DNA of 64,000 nt from a bacterium. Lineage in GTDB: Bacteria > Planctomycetota > Planctomycetia > Pirellulales > Pirellulaceae. The position numbers were made by a program, and so were the translations under genes. A model generated the notes under the pieces. The model searched no databases and was not told where the DNA came from. It was given only the letters and a program-made list of their open reading frames with translations. The DNA is taken from the NCBI GenBank assembly GCA_016124445.1, contig WGNR01000003.1:124001-188000 (forward strand), written 5' to 3'. Positions 1 through 8,460 of the stretch are shown piece after piece. Numbering within the stretch: the stretch's first letter is position 1; each line of letters starts with the position of its first letter.

Positions 1-1
1 A

Positions 2-619
2 CCGGCTCACGAGATCGACTTGGTAACTTACCTGCCCAAGGGTTTGAAGTTTGTCGAAGCCAATCATGCGGGCCAGTACGATTCGACCCGTCACGCGGTC
101 TTTTGGAGCCTGCAGGAACTGCCTCCGGCCCAGACTGGTACGGTCGAATTGGTGGCGTTACCGATCGAAGCAGGCGACCAGCGCCTGCGTGTGGAAGGCT
201 CCGCCGACAAAGGTTTGACTGCCGAAGACGAATCGATGCTTCGCGTCGAAGGCCTGGCCGCCATCTTCTTCGAGGTGGCCGACGTCGCCGATCCGATCGA
301 AGTGGGCAAAGATACGACCTACGAAATCAAGGTCGTCAATCAAGGTTCCAAAGAAGCAACCAACGTTCAGATTGCCGCCGCGCTGCCGGACGGCTTACGG
401 GCAATCTCGGCCGATGGGGAAGTCCCTGGCCAGATCCAAGGGCAGCAGATCATCTTCCAATCGATTGCTCGCATCGAACCGAAGCAGTCGGTCCGACTGA
501 AAATCCAAGCTCAAGGGGTGATGCCCGGCGACCAACGCATCCGTGTTCAGGTCCGCACCGACGGCATTCCCAACCCGATCACGAAGGAAGAGAGTACGAC
601 GGTTTACTCTGACCGTTAA
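2..619 (+). CDS. DUF11-type repeat surface protein, C-terminal part
   Basis: The reading frame is open from the window edge (residues PAHEIDL...) to a TAA at 617-619, so this is the 3' end of a larger gene. About 205 residues are visible. They hold one partial and one complete beta-sandwich of the DUF11/CARDB type: a typical strand series (DTTYEIKVVNQGS, then TNVQIAAALPDGL) repeats a pattern seen earlier as YLPKGLKFVEANHAG. Such domains occur in tandem in large exported planctomycete proteins and are thought to act in adhesion or envelope structure. No signal peptide can be seen because the start lies outside. An internal TTG at 20 could be read as a start, but the open upstream frame argues against it. 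It is followed by a strong terminator at 645. The specific function is unknown. Confidence 0.75.
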   Translation, partial: PAHEIDLVTYLPKGLKFVEANHAGQYDSTRHAVFWSLQELPPAQTGTVELVALPIEAGDQRLRVEGSADKGLTAEDESMLRVEGLAAIFFEVADVADPIEVGKDTTYEIKVVNQGSKEATNVQIAAALPDGLRAISADGEVPGQIQGQQIIFQSIARIEPKQSVRLKIQAQGVMPGDQRIRVQVRTDGIPNPITKEESTTVYSDR

Positions 620-644
620 GCCTCGCTGACGAACGATAAAAAGG

Positions 645-679
645 AAAAGCTACGTTTCCAAAAGGACGTAGCTTTTTTT
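645..679. terminator. Bidirectional intrinsic terminator
   Basis: An 11-bp perfect stem (AAAAGCTACGT at 645-655, ACGTAGCTTTT at 666-676) with a 10-nt loop is followed by a T run on the plus strand. The minus strand is also T-rich beyond the stem. It sits between the DUF11 gene and the convergent lipA gene, so it can end both transcripts. Confidence 0.85.
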
Positions 680-706
680 ATTGAATCATCTTGTATTCCG
701 GTCTGT

Positions 707-1633
707 CTAGAAGCTCTCAGCCATGTCGCGAGCATGGTAGCTGCTTCGTACGAACGGGCCGCTGGCGACTTTCAGGAAGCCCATGCTTTTGGCCTGATGG
801 CCCAGCTCTTCGAACTCTTCCGGGCGAAGGTATCGGACCACCGGCAAGTACTTCTTCTGGTCAGGCTGCAAGTACTGTCCCAACGTCAGGAAATCGACGT
901 CGACGTCACGCAGGTCGGCCAAAGTGTCCAGTAGTTCTTCCCGCGTCTCGCCCAGTCCCAGCATCAAACCGCTCTTGGTTTTTGTTTGCGGAGCGATCTC
1001 CTTAACTTGGCGTAATAGCTCGAGAGTCCAGCGGTATTCCGATTTGGGGCCTCGCACCCGGCGATAGAGCCGCGGAACGGTTTCTGTGTTGTGGTTGAAT
1101 ACCTCTGGCTTCGCTTCCAGCACGCGTGCGAGGGCTTCTTTCGAGTCGATGAAGTCTGGTGTCAACACTTCGATCGTTGCCCCAGTCCGTTCGCGGACCG
1201 CTTGGATGCAGCGGTAGTAGTGATCAGCGCCGCCATCGGGCAGATCGTCCCGGGTCACCGAGGTGATTACCACATGCTTGAGGCCTAAACGGTAGGCTGC
1301 TTCAGCCAGACGTTCCGGTTCGTCGGCGGATAACTCCTGGGGGGCTCCGCGCGAGACCGAGCAGAAACTGCAGGCCCGGGTGCAAACCGCCCCAAGGATC
1401 ATGAAGGTGGCCGTCTGCTGCGAGTAGCATTCCATGCGATTGGGGCACTTGGCTTCTTCGCAGACAGTTTCGAGACCCAATTCCTTCATCAGATGGGTCG
1501 TCTTATGGCCAGGATCCCCCTTGGGTACGTTCCGCTTCAACCAGCGAGGAAGACGTCGTCCCGATTCGGGAGAGGGAATATCAGAGGTATCGACGATCGG
1601 AAGCTCAACTGGCTGCTTGGCGGGTTCGATCAC
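707..1633 (-). CDS. lipA: Lipoyl synthase
   Basis: This radical-SAM enzyme inserts two sulfur atoms into protein-bound octanoyl groups to make lipoyl cofactor for 2-oxoacid dehydrogenases and the glycine cleavage system; it is cytoplasmic. The 308-aa length is normal. The auxiliary-cluster cysteines are C58, C63 and C69 (CEEAKCPNRMEC) and the SAM-cluster cysteines are C84, C88 and C91 (CTRACSFC). The family ending RSSYHA is present near the C-terminus. The start overlaps the end of lipB by 29 bp, so the two are translationally coupled in the order lipB-lipA. All key residues appear intact. Confidence 0.95.
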   Translation of the reverse strand: MIEPAKQPVELPIVDTSDIPSPESGRRLPRWLKRNVPKGDPGHKTTHLMKELGLETVCEEAKCPNRMECYSQQTATFMILGAVCTRACSFCSVSRGAPQELSADEPERLAEAAYRLGLKHVVITSVTRDDLPDGGADHYYRCIQAVRERTGATIEVLTPDFIDSKEALARVLEAKPEVFNHNTETVPRLYRRVRGPKSEYRWTLELLRQVKEIAPQTKTKSGLMLGLGETREELLDTLADLRDVDVDFLTLGQYLQPDQKKYLPVVRYLRPEEFEELGHQAKSMGFLKVASGPFVRSSYHARDMAESF

Positions 1634-2390
1634 GGGTATGCTTGACTACTTCGGGAAACAGAGGATGGCTCGAGTGCCAGGTTGCCTGGCAGGTACCAAA
1701 CCGCTCGGCCAAATGGATCGCAACACTGCGCGCGACTTCCCCTATTGTAGGGCAGGACTCCGTTTCTTCCAGGAGACTGCTCATCGTTACCGAGTCTCCG
1801 GGGCAAGCAAGTTCTTCGGGATTGGCCTCGACACCCACCTGACTGTGGGGCGTGCAGGTAACATTCAGAAACGCACCATGGCTGGTGATCCAGTTTTGGA
1901 CGGACACTCCGATGGCGGCCAGCATGCCGCTGCGTCCCCACAAGCCGAAACGCCCTGGCCGTTTGTAGCTGGGAACCTCGTATAGTCGAACGGTGTCTAA
2001 CAGGCCGTTTTGCAGACGCTGCAGATAGTCGCCAACCGACCAACCGTAGTACTTAAGCGGCACAATCGGATAAACCGCTAGCTGCCCAGGCGTGTGGGCA
2101 ACGCAAGCACCGCCGCGGCCAATCCAACGCATTTCCAGCTTGCGTTGGCGCATCTCTTGCGAGGTCAGGCGGATATGTCGCCGCGATCCGGCTCGGCCTA
2201 TACTGATGAGCGGTGGATGCTCGCATAGAAGGCAAGTAATGTGCCCGTCGCTCCGTCCACCTGCTTCGTAGACCAGCCGTTTCTGCAAAGCGACACAAGC
2301 GTCAAAGTCAATCGTTCCCATGTGATGGAAGTCGATCTGACCCGACTGCGGTCGGAATGTTTCGGAAGGCTGAAACTCGAATATTTCCAC
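1605..2390 (-). CDS. lipB: Octanoyltransferase LipB homologue, catalytic Lys replaced
   Basis: LipB moves octanoate from acyl carrier protein to lipoyl domains, one step before LipA. The family motif is clear at residues 91-110 (GRGGACVAHTPGQLAVYPI), as is HGAFLNV at 171-177, and C196 (ACPGDS) aligns with the catalytic cysteine. The lysine that normally precedes the [IL]xx[IL]G segment is Met156 here (GRSGMLAAIGV, codon ATG), so the Cys-Lys dyad is incomplete. The start is GTG at 2390 and gives 261 aa, with about 22 residues before the usual N-terminus; a later start is possible. Its place directly before lipA supports a lipoylation role, but activity is uncertain. Confidence 0.82.
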   Translation of the reverse strand: MEIFEFQPSETFRPQSGQIDFHHMGTIDFDACVALQKRLVYEAGGRSDGHITCLLCEHPPLISIGRAGSRRHIRLTSQEMRQRKLEMRWIGRGGACVAHTPGQLAVYPIVPLKYYGWSVGDYLQRLQNGLLDTVRLYEVPSYKRPGRFGLWGRSGMLAAIGVSVQNWITSHGAFLNVTCTPHSQVGVEANPEELACPGDSVTMSSLLEETESCPTIGEVARSVAIHLAERFGTCQATWHSSHPLFPEVVKHTRDRTRQAAS

Positions 2391-2634
2391 GCGATCGATA
2401 TACCTAAGAGTCGTCGTTGCGAGGTCTTCGTTGGAGGGGGGGAGATTACCAGGAGAGGCGATTTGAGCCTAGGTCGAACTGTAAAAAACTCCTATTCGTT
2501 GCTGTCATTTACCTGTTTGCCGCTTGCCGGGCCAAGATCACCGCAGCAAGCTCTGTTTCCCTGCCGACGATCCAAGTACCCATTCTCCACCCAGAATCGT
2601 TTTGAGCGTCGCTCCATCATGGAAAGAAAGCATC

Positions 2635-3126
2635 GTGGCTAAGAAGTCAAAAGCTGCCAAGAAAGAAGAAAACAAGAACGAGAAGACGATTGGCGAGAAC
2701 CGGAAGGCTCGTCACGAGTACCAGATTCTCGAACACCTGGAATGCGGTATTCAACTGACCGGCAGCGAGGTGAAAAGTCTGCGCGACGGCAAATTGCAAT
2801 TGGCCGAATCATTCGCACACGTCGTCGACGGCGAAGTCTTTCTGATGAATTGCGAGATCACGCCTTATTTCAATTCCAGCGAGTATCTGAACCACGAGGC
2901 CCGGCGGAAACGCAAGCTGCTGCTACACAAACGCGAGATCATCAAGTTTGCTTCCAAGAGCGAGGAAAAGGGCTTCACGCTCGTTCCCCTGAAGATGTAC
3001 TTCAAACATGGCCGAGCCAAGCTGCTGCTAGGGATTGGCCGCGGACGCCAGATGCACGATAAGCGGGAAAAGCTGAAGAAAGATTCCGCCAAGCGAGATA
3101 TTGACCGCGCCATGAAACGTGGTTAG
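2635..3126 (+). CDS. smpB: SsrA-binding protein SmpB
   Basis: SmpB binds tmRNA and is needed for rescue of stalled ribosomes by trans-translation. The frame is open further upstream, but the GTG at 2635, preceded by GGAAAG, gives a 163-aa protein of usual length and removes a low-complexity extension. Family segments are visible: ENRKARHEYQI, GIQLTGSEVKSLR, NCEITPY, then a basic C-terminal tail (KREKLKKDSAKRDIDRAMKRG region) that sits in the ribosomal mRNA path. The N-terminus is very Lys-rich (AKKSKAAKKEE). The gene is divergent from lipB. No tmRNA gene is seen in this window. Confidence 0.93.
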   Translation: MAKKSKAAKKEENKNEKTIGENRKARHEYQILEHLECGIQLTGSEVKSLRDGKLQLAESFAHVVDGEVFLMNCEITPYFNSSEYLNHEARRKRKLLLHKREIIKFASKSEEKGFTLVPLKMYFKHGRAKLLLGIGRGRQMHDKREKLKKDSAKRDIDRAMKRG

Positions 3127-3233
3127 GCCTGCGATGACCCGAACCACCGAGGGGCCCGAACCGTCGGCTAGCATGATGCGTAAAATGTTTGATAGCTATT
3201 CTCTTAACACAAACTTGCGAACTAGATGCAGAC

Positions 3234-3246
3234 GCAACTCATTTGC
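3234..3246. promoter_or_regulatory. Fur-family-like palindrome upstream of the ABC cluster
   Basis: GCAACT-C-ATTTGC is a 13-bp palindrome with one mismatch. It resembles the GCAAATnATTTGC core of some Fur/Mur boxes. It lies 88 bp before the ABC ATPase start. Assignment to a metalloregulator is inference. Confidence 0.25.
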
Positions 3247-3333
3247 AACTAGGGGTTGGCGCCGGGCGGTGCTCATATTTCAATAAGTACTCGCCAAACG
3301 ACCAGCCAGAACACTCACCCCCTATTAGCGGCC

Positions 3334-4017
3334 ATGCTTGAGATCAAGAACCTGGAAAAATCGTTCCGCAGTCCGACCGGCGAGCGGGTACCGATTTTGA
3401 ACGTTCCTCAGTTTAATGTGGCCGCGGCTGAGCAAATGGTCATCGTGGGTCGCAGCGGCTGCGGCAAATCGACACTTCTGCATCTGATTGCCGGGATCGG
3501 CCGGCCGGACTCTGGGCACATCGCAATTAACGGGTTGGATATCACCCGGCTTTCGGAAGAAGGGCGAGATCGCTTTCGGGCCGAAGTCATGGGCTACGTC
3601 TTTCAGACATTCAATCTGCTGCAAGGCTTTACCGCACTCGAGAACGTGATCCTGGGCATGTCGTTTGCCCGTGGACGGGTCGATCATGGCCGAGCACGAG
3701 ATCTACTCCACCGCGTGGGGCTCGACCATCGCCTGGATGCCTATCCCCGGACGATGAGCGTGGGTGAACAGCAGCGGGTGGCGGTTGCCAGGGCACTTGC
3801 TAATCGCCCTAAGCTTCTGCTGGCGGATGAACCAACGGCGAATGTCGACCCCGCCAATCAACAGGCAATCGTCGACCTGATTCGCGAGACCTGTCAGGAA
3901 GAAGAGATCTCGTTGGTGATGGTAACGCACTCGATGGAAGTTGCCGAACAATTCCAACGAGTCGATCCCCTCGAAAAACTGAATCTGGTAGCCCAAGCGA
4001 ACAAGGCACACGCATGA
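3334..4017 (+). CDS. ABC transporter ATP-binding protein (LolD/MacB type)
   Basis: This is a 227-aa nucleotide-binding subunit that would power the adjacent FtsX-like permease at the inner membrane. Walker A is GRSGCGKS (residues 39-46), the signature is MSVGEQQR (141-148, a variant of LSGGQ), Walker B is LLLADE (161-166) and the H-loop histidine is in VTHS (about 199). The ATG at 3334 is chosen over an upstream TTG at 3256 because family similarity (LEIKNLEKSF) begins right there. Its stop overlaps the permease start by 4 bp (ATGA), a sign of coupling. This class moves lipoproteins, peptides or other substrates by mechanotransmission rather than classic import. Confidence 0.88.
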   Translation: MLEIKNLEKSFRSPTGERVPILNVPQFNVAAAEQMVIVGRSGCGKSTLLHLIAGIGRPDSGHIAINGLDITRLSEEGRDRFRAEVMGYVFQTFNLLQGFTALENVILGMSFARGRVDHGRARDLLHRVGLDHRLDAYPRTMSVGEQQRVAVARALANRPKLLLADEPTANVDPANQQAIVDLIRETCQEEEISLVMVTHSMEVAEQFQRVDPLEKLNLVAQANKAHA

Positions 4018-5447
4018 GTATCTGGCAAATCGCCTGGCGCAGCATTCGCCAACGAGCGCTGGCTTCGTCCCTGACAGCGTTCTCGATGGCTTTGGGGGTT
4101 CTCCTGGTCACCGCCGTGCTACTCGTGCATGGACTGATCACCAAGTCGTTCACTGACAACTCAAACCTGGGCTACGACTTGATTGCCGGAGCGAAAGGAG
4201 GCAAGTTGCAATTGGTGCTCAATACGACTTTCTACCTAAGCCAACCGGTCGAGAACTTGCCCTATACCTTCTATCAAGAGTTTCTCACCAAGGAGGAGCA
4301 AGAAAACGAGTTAGCCCTGATGAAGCCGGAAAATCGGGGAGAATTAAAAGATGGAACGTACGCTAAGAACATCGACTTTGCGATTCCGGTCAACCTGGGC
4401 GATACCTATCAGCATTTTCGTATCGTGGGAACATTGCCTAAGTTTTTTGAAGTCTTCAAAGCCGACAACGAGGTCGATCCCAAGTACCATTTTCGTCATG
4501 GACGCAACTTCAAAGTTTGGGACGACGAGCATGGCTACTTCGAGGCGGTGATCGGATCTATTGTTGCCAGTGAAACGGGTTTGAAAGTGGGCGATAAAAT
4601 CGAAGCTGCCCACGGCGGCGATCCGAATGACGTCCATTCTGATTCACCTTTCATTGTGGTCGGCATATTGGCCCCCTCAGGAACGCCCAACGATCGAGCC
4701 GTGTTCATCAACATGGAGGGCTTCTATCTGATGTCAGGTCATGCCAAGGTTGAAGAAAACGAACGTCCCGGGGCGGACGTGAGTGGGTCGACGATTTCAC
4801 GGCGTAAGCCCCTGCCAATTAAACAGCGGGAAGTTACCGCGATTTTGATTCGCACGCATGATCCCGTCTTTGGAAGAAGCCTCAAAAACCGCGTCAACGA
4901 GGGGAATGTCGCCCAAATTGCATCACCCGTTTATGTGATCGCGAGTCTTTTTGAGTTTATCGTTAAGCCGATTCAAACCCTTTTGCTGGTCTTGACGATC
5001 ATGATCTGCCTGGTCTCAGGCATTTCGATTTTGGTCAGCATCTACAACTCGATGAACGATCGCAAAAGGGAAATCGCGATCATGCGGGCTCTGGGCGCTC
5101 GCCGAGTCACCGTGATGGGTATCGTGTTGGGTGAATCGATCATTCTTTCTGTTGGAGGAGGAATTCTGGGCTGGATGGGCGCTCATTTACTATTATTCAG
5201 CGCCAGTCCCTTCGTCGAAGCCCAAACAGGGGTGCAGATCGGCCTATTTGAACTGGCACCGCTCCCGAGATGGCTTGAAGTCGAAATTCCAGAGGTGATA
5301 ATAAACAATAGCTGGATCGGGCAATTCTGCAGCATCGAGCTGGTAATTATTCCGGGCTTGTTGCTGTTGGCTGTCCTTGTAGGGTTTTTGCCTGCCTACA
5401 CGGCATATCGCACCGACGTCGCTCAAGCGTTGAGTTCGTCTCCTTAG
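4014..5447 (+). CDS. FtsX/MacB-type ABC permease
   Basis: The 477-aa protein has one N-terminal transmembrane helix (about residues 17-43), a large periplasmic region of about 250 residues and three C-terminal helices (about 305-340, 368-400, 440-462), the standard MacB/FtsX layout. The segment SIYNSMNDRKREIAIMRALG is the family coupling-helix motif. Together with the ATPase it forms a type VII ABC system. Downstream genes encode exported Cys-rich proteins, so the substrate or partner may be an envelope protein or metal carrier. A related layout with DUF3299-like genes is known from zinc-responsive clusters in Vibrio, recalled from memory and not checked. Confidence 0.85.
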   Translation: MSIWQIAWRSIRQRALASSLTAFSMALGVLLVTAVLLVHGLITKSFTDNSNLGYDLIAGAKGGKLQLVLNTTFYLSQPVENLPYTFYQEFLTKEEQENELALMKPENRGELKDGTYAKNIDFAIPVNLGDTYQHFRIVGTLPKFFEVFKADNEVDPKYHFRHGRNFKVWDDEHGYFEAVIGSIVASETGLKVGDKIEAAHGGDPNDVHSDSPFIVVGILAPSGTPNDRAVFINMEGFYLMSGHAKVEENERPGADVSGSTISRRKPLPIKQREVTAILIRTHDPVFGRSLKNRVNEGNVAQIASPVYVIASLFEFIVKPIQTLLLVLTIMICLVSGISILVSIYNSMNDRKREIAIMRALGARRVTVMGIVLGESIILSVGGGILGWMGAHLLLFSASPFVEAQTGVQIGLFELAPLPRWLEVEIPEVIINNSWIGQFCSIELVIIPGLLLLAVLVGFLPAYTAYRTDVAQALSSSP

Positions 5448-5554
5448 CGTATGGCTGTTTACATGGGGCGTATTTCTGTTTGGTTCATTCGGGCAGATCT
5501 CCTGGCAGATACTTCCTTCTTGCTTTTTATCTCAAACCCAAGAGATGTGAATCG

Positions 5555-7081
5555 ATGCTCACACGACTCTCGATTGTTGGCGGCGTCTTCATCGTGACGA
5601 TCGCTTTGCTGACAAGTACCTCCCTAACCGGCGCTCTGGCTTGTCCGTTCTGCGCGGCAGTCTCTCAGACGTTCTCGCAGGAAATCGAATCGATGGATGC
5701 CGCTGTGATCGCCAAGCTGGTCGAAGCCCCGGCACCAACCGCGGAAGGGGCTGGCGTCGAAGCAACCTTCGAGATTACTCAGGTTCTCAAGGGGAAAGAG
5801 TTCTTGGGCGACACCAAGACAATCAAATCGCTCTACTACGGCGAAGGCCGCCAGGGTCGTCAGTTTCTGCTCCTCGGTACCGAGCCAGGGAACTTGATGT
5901 GGTCGACTCCCACGCTGCTGACCGACCGCGGGGTGAAGTACATCAATGATGTGCTCAAGCTGCCAGCCAAAGGAAACGAGCGTTATGTCTTCTTCCAGGA
6001 TTACCTTGAAGACGAAGATGAGATGCTGGCTCGCGATGCGTTCGACGAGTTCGCCTTGGCACCTTATAGCGTGCTACACGAATTGAAGCCGAAGTTGAAG
6101 CACGATCAGTTGGTCAAATGGATCCAGACGCCTGACGTGGCGACCAATCGTCGTCGTCTCTACTTCACCATGCTGGGTGTCTGCGGCAACAAAGACGATC
6201 TGCCGATGCTCGAAGAGAAACTGAAGGCGGAAGATCGAACCGGCAAGTCAGGGCTCGATGCTTTGATTGGCTGCTACTTGACGTTGGCTGGCCCTGATGG
6301 CTTGCCGCTGATCGAAAAGCAATTCCTCGGCAACCCGGAAGCGGAATACGCCGACACCTATGCCGCGATTCAAGCACTGCGATTTCATGGATCGGAGACG
6401 GACATCATTCCCAAAGAGCGACTCTTAAAATCGCTGCATCTGATGCTCGACCGCCCGCCGCTGGCTGACCTGGTGATTGCCGATCTGGCTCGCTGGGAAG
6501 ATTGGTCGGTGATCGACAAGCTGGTCAAACTGTTCAAGGAAGCGGACGACGAAACCAGTTGGGTACGTGTGCCAGTGATTCGTTACCTGATGGCCTGCCC
6601 CAAGCCAGAAGCCAAGCAGTATCTGCTGGAGCTTGAAAAGATCGATCCCGACGCAATGAAGCGTGCCCAGACCTTCTTCCCGTTCCAGTCAAACGCGGTA
6701 CCAACGCGTGCCGACGGCGAAAAGATGGCCCAGGACGAACTGCTGGCGATGGCCGAGGTCGATGACAATCAGTTGCCTCCTGAAGCAGATTCGCAACCAA
6801 CAGCCAAGGTCGAGCCAACTGCTCAGCCCGAGTCTGGCAAGATTGGCCAGCAGACCGCCATGGCCAAGCCAACCATCGTGCGAGACCAGAGTTCTCGCGC
6901 TGGCGATCGAGCCCTTGCTGCGGCCATCACTGCCGAGCCAGGTTCGAACTCCACGGAGGCTACAAGCGTAGGAATCCTACAGCGTATCTTTTCCACCGCG
7001 ATTCCACTGGCGATGACGTTTGCGTTAATGCTCGGTATTTCCGGAATTCTTTGGAATCCTGCCAACAAGACTTCGCTATAA
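5555..7081 (+). CDS. Exported membrane-anchored protein with CPFC motif, unknown function
   Basis: The ATG at 5555 gives 508 aa starting with a clear signal peptide (MLTRLSIVGGVFIVTIALL, cleavage near ALA). The mature protein starts with CPFCAA (C30, C33), a CxxC pair at the extreme N-terminus. The middle (about 180-410) is helical with a repeated pattern that could be HEAT-like. A Pro/Glu/Gln-rich linker (about 415-475) follows, then a C-terminal helix (about 480-502) that would anchor it. I do not recognise a named family. It lies between the ABC permease and two CCFG proteins, all on one strand, which suggests a shared role in the envelope. The open frame upstream (from 5480) has no start with better context. 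Confidence 0.7.
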   Translation: MLTRLSIVGGVFIVTIALLTSTSLTGALACPFCAAVSQTFSQEIESMDAAVIAKLVEAPAPTAEGAGVEATFEITQVLKGKEFLGDTKTIKSLYYGEGRQGRQFLLLGTEPGNLMWSTPTLLTDRGVKYINDVLKLPAKGNERYVFFQDYLEDEDEMLARDAFDEFALAPYSVLHELKPKLKHDQLVKWIQTPDVATNRRRLYFTMLGVCGNKDDLPMLEEKLKAEDRTGKSGLDALIGCYLTLAGPDGLPLIEKQFLGNPEAEYADTYAAIQALRFHGSETDIIPKERLLKSLHLMLDRPPLADLVIADLARWEDWSVIDKLVKLFKEADDETSWVRVPVIRYLMACPKPEAKQYLLELEKIDPDAMKRAQTFFPFQSNAVPTRADGEKMAQDELLAMAEVDDNQLPPEADSQPTAKVEPTAQPESGKIGQQTAMAKPTIVRDQSSRAGDRALAAAITAEPGSNSTEATSVGILQRIFSTAIPLAMTFALMLGISGILWNPANKTSL

Positions 7082-7135
7082 CAATCAACTTCGCTTCTGT
7101 TTCTTCTGTCATCAACGTAGCGTCTCAGACCCAAA

Positions 7136-7825
7136 ATGAGTACTTCCACCGAACCTCAATCGGCCTTTTCCGGTGACGTCGATCCTACCGTTTACCGGCA
7201 ATACCGCTCGATCAGTTCCTTGGCGGTTACCGCTTTGCTGATTTCGTTGATCAGCCTGGTATCGATCCTGGCTATCGCCATGGTGCCGCTTTGCATCATT
7301 GCCCTGGCCCTCGGTATCTGGGCCGTCATTACCATTCGCAATAACCAGGAAACGCAGACCGGCACCTCGGTCGCGCAGGCCGCTATCGTGATTGCGTTGT
7401 TTGCGGCATTTGCTGGGACGAGCCGTTACGTCTATGAAGAATACATCAGCCTGCCCGAAGGGTACGAAGTCGTTGCATTCGGACAATTGCAGGAACAGCC
7501 TGGTCAGCAAATCGGTCAAGCGGTCCCTGACTCGGCACTAGCCTTGGATGGCAAACAGGTTCTGCTGCGAGGCTACGTTTACCCTCATTCCCAAAAGACC
7601 GGCCTGACGCGGTTTGTGATGGTTCCTGACTTTGATACTTGCTGTTTTGGCGGCCAACCGAAACTAACCGACATGGTAGAAGTTCGTCTAGCCGATCCAT
7701 TGAAGGTTGATTTTTCCTTCAATAAACGCAAGATTGGGGGAACGCTCCGCGTGCATCCGAACCTGAAAAGGATCGAAGACTTGCAGGGAGTCTACTACGA
7801 ACTTGAAGCCGACTATGTCGACTGA
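7136..7825 (+). CDS. Membrane protein with C-terminal DUF3299-like domain
   Basis: The 229-aa protein begins with a cytoplasmic stretch and three hydrophobic helices (about residues 27-46, 47-67, 80-97), similar to DUF4190 membrane modules. The periplasmic part (about 105-229) carries LRGYVYP, then FVMVPDFDTCCFGGQP with C169-C170. This resembles the pattern of DUF3299 proteins (hydrophobic strand, FvLv, CCFG, then a conserved beta strand). Role is not established; the vicinal Cys pair could bind metal or be redox active. It precedes a lipoprotein with the same domain, so a pair of related subunits is likely. Confidence 0.72.
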   Translation: MSTSTEPQSAFSGDVDPTVYRQYRSISSLAVTALLISLISLVSILAIAMVPLCIIALALGIWAVITIRNNQETQTGTSVAQAAIVIALFAAFAGTSRYVYEEYISLPEGYEVVAFGQLQEQPGQQIGQAVPDSALALDGKQVLLRGYVYPHSQKTGLTRFVMVPDFDTCCFGGQPKLTDMVEVRLADPLKVDFSFNKRKIGGTLRVHPNLKRIEDLQGVYYELEADYVD

Positions 7826-7839
7826 AATATGATCGATTG

Positions 7840-8430
7840 ATGCATTCAACCCGCCTAACTTCCTACCTCGCCTGCTGCTCGATTTTGCCTGGCTTGATTA
7901 TCGCTGGCTGTCGGCCCGGTAGCCCTGCCCCCTCCTCCGTTACAACACCTAACGCTAACGTCACCGTACCTTCCAGGGAAACTGACAACAAAGCATCTAG
8001 CACCATGCCAGATGGCGGGCAGGCAGCCAACACTTCAACGACTCCGAAACCAGCCTCCGGCAAAACACTCGATCTGACATTCGACGACATAAAGTTCGAT
8101 ATCAAGCCCGATGCGCCATTCGAACGCAAAATGATTCCCCAGGCGATCGAAGATCTGAACAGGCAAAAGATCCGTATCGCGGGCTATATGCTGCCCAGCT
8201 TTAAACAACGCGACATTAAACAATTCGTGCTCGTTCGTGACAACATGCAGTGTTGTTTCGGTCCAGGGGCAGCACTATATGACTGTATCGTGGTCGAAAT
8301 GAAAGGACGCGGCGTCGACTTCACCGTTCGCCCCATCACGGTCGAAGGTGAATTCACCGTCGAAGAATTGAAAGATCCCGACGGCAAGACCTTGGCAATC
8401 TACCACCTGGCGGGAACTGGCACTCGCTAA
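7840..8430 (+). CDS. Lipoprotein with DUF3299-like domain
   Basis: The ATG at 7840 (after an in-frame TTG at 7837) gives 196 aa with a lipoprotein signal: hydrophobic ILPGLIIAGC with the lipobox Cys at 24. A Ser/Thr/Pro-rich linker (about 25-75) leads to a domain at 77-196 with IRIAGYMLP, FVLVRDNMQ and CCFG (C138-C139), matching the domain in the preceding gene. It is therefore likely tethered to a membrane while its paralogue is anchored by helices. No enzyme motif is seen. The gene closes a same-strand group beginning with the ABC ATPase at 3334. Confidence 0.72.
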   Translation: MHSTRLTSYLACCSILPGLIIAGCRPGSPAPSSVTTPNANVTVPSRETDNKASSTMPDGGQAANTSTTPKPASGKTLDLTFDDIKFDIKPDAPFERKMIPQAIEDLNRQKIRIAGYMLPSFKQRDIKQFVLVRDNMQCCFGPGAALYDCIVVEMKGRGVDFTVRPITVEGEFTVEELKDPDGKTLAIYHLAGTGTR

Positions 8431-8460
8431 TCTGACTTCCGATCCGACGAAAGACCTGAA

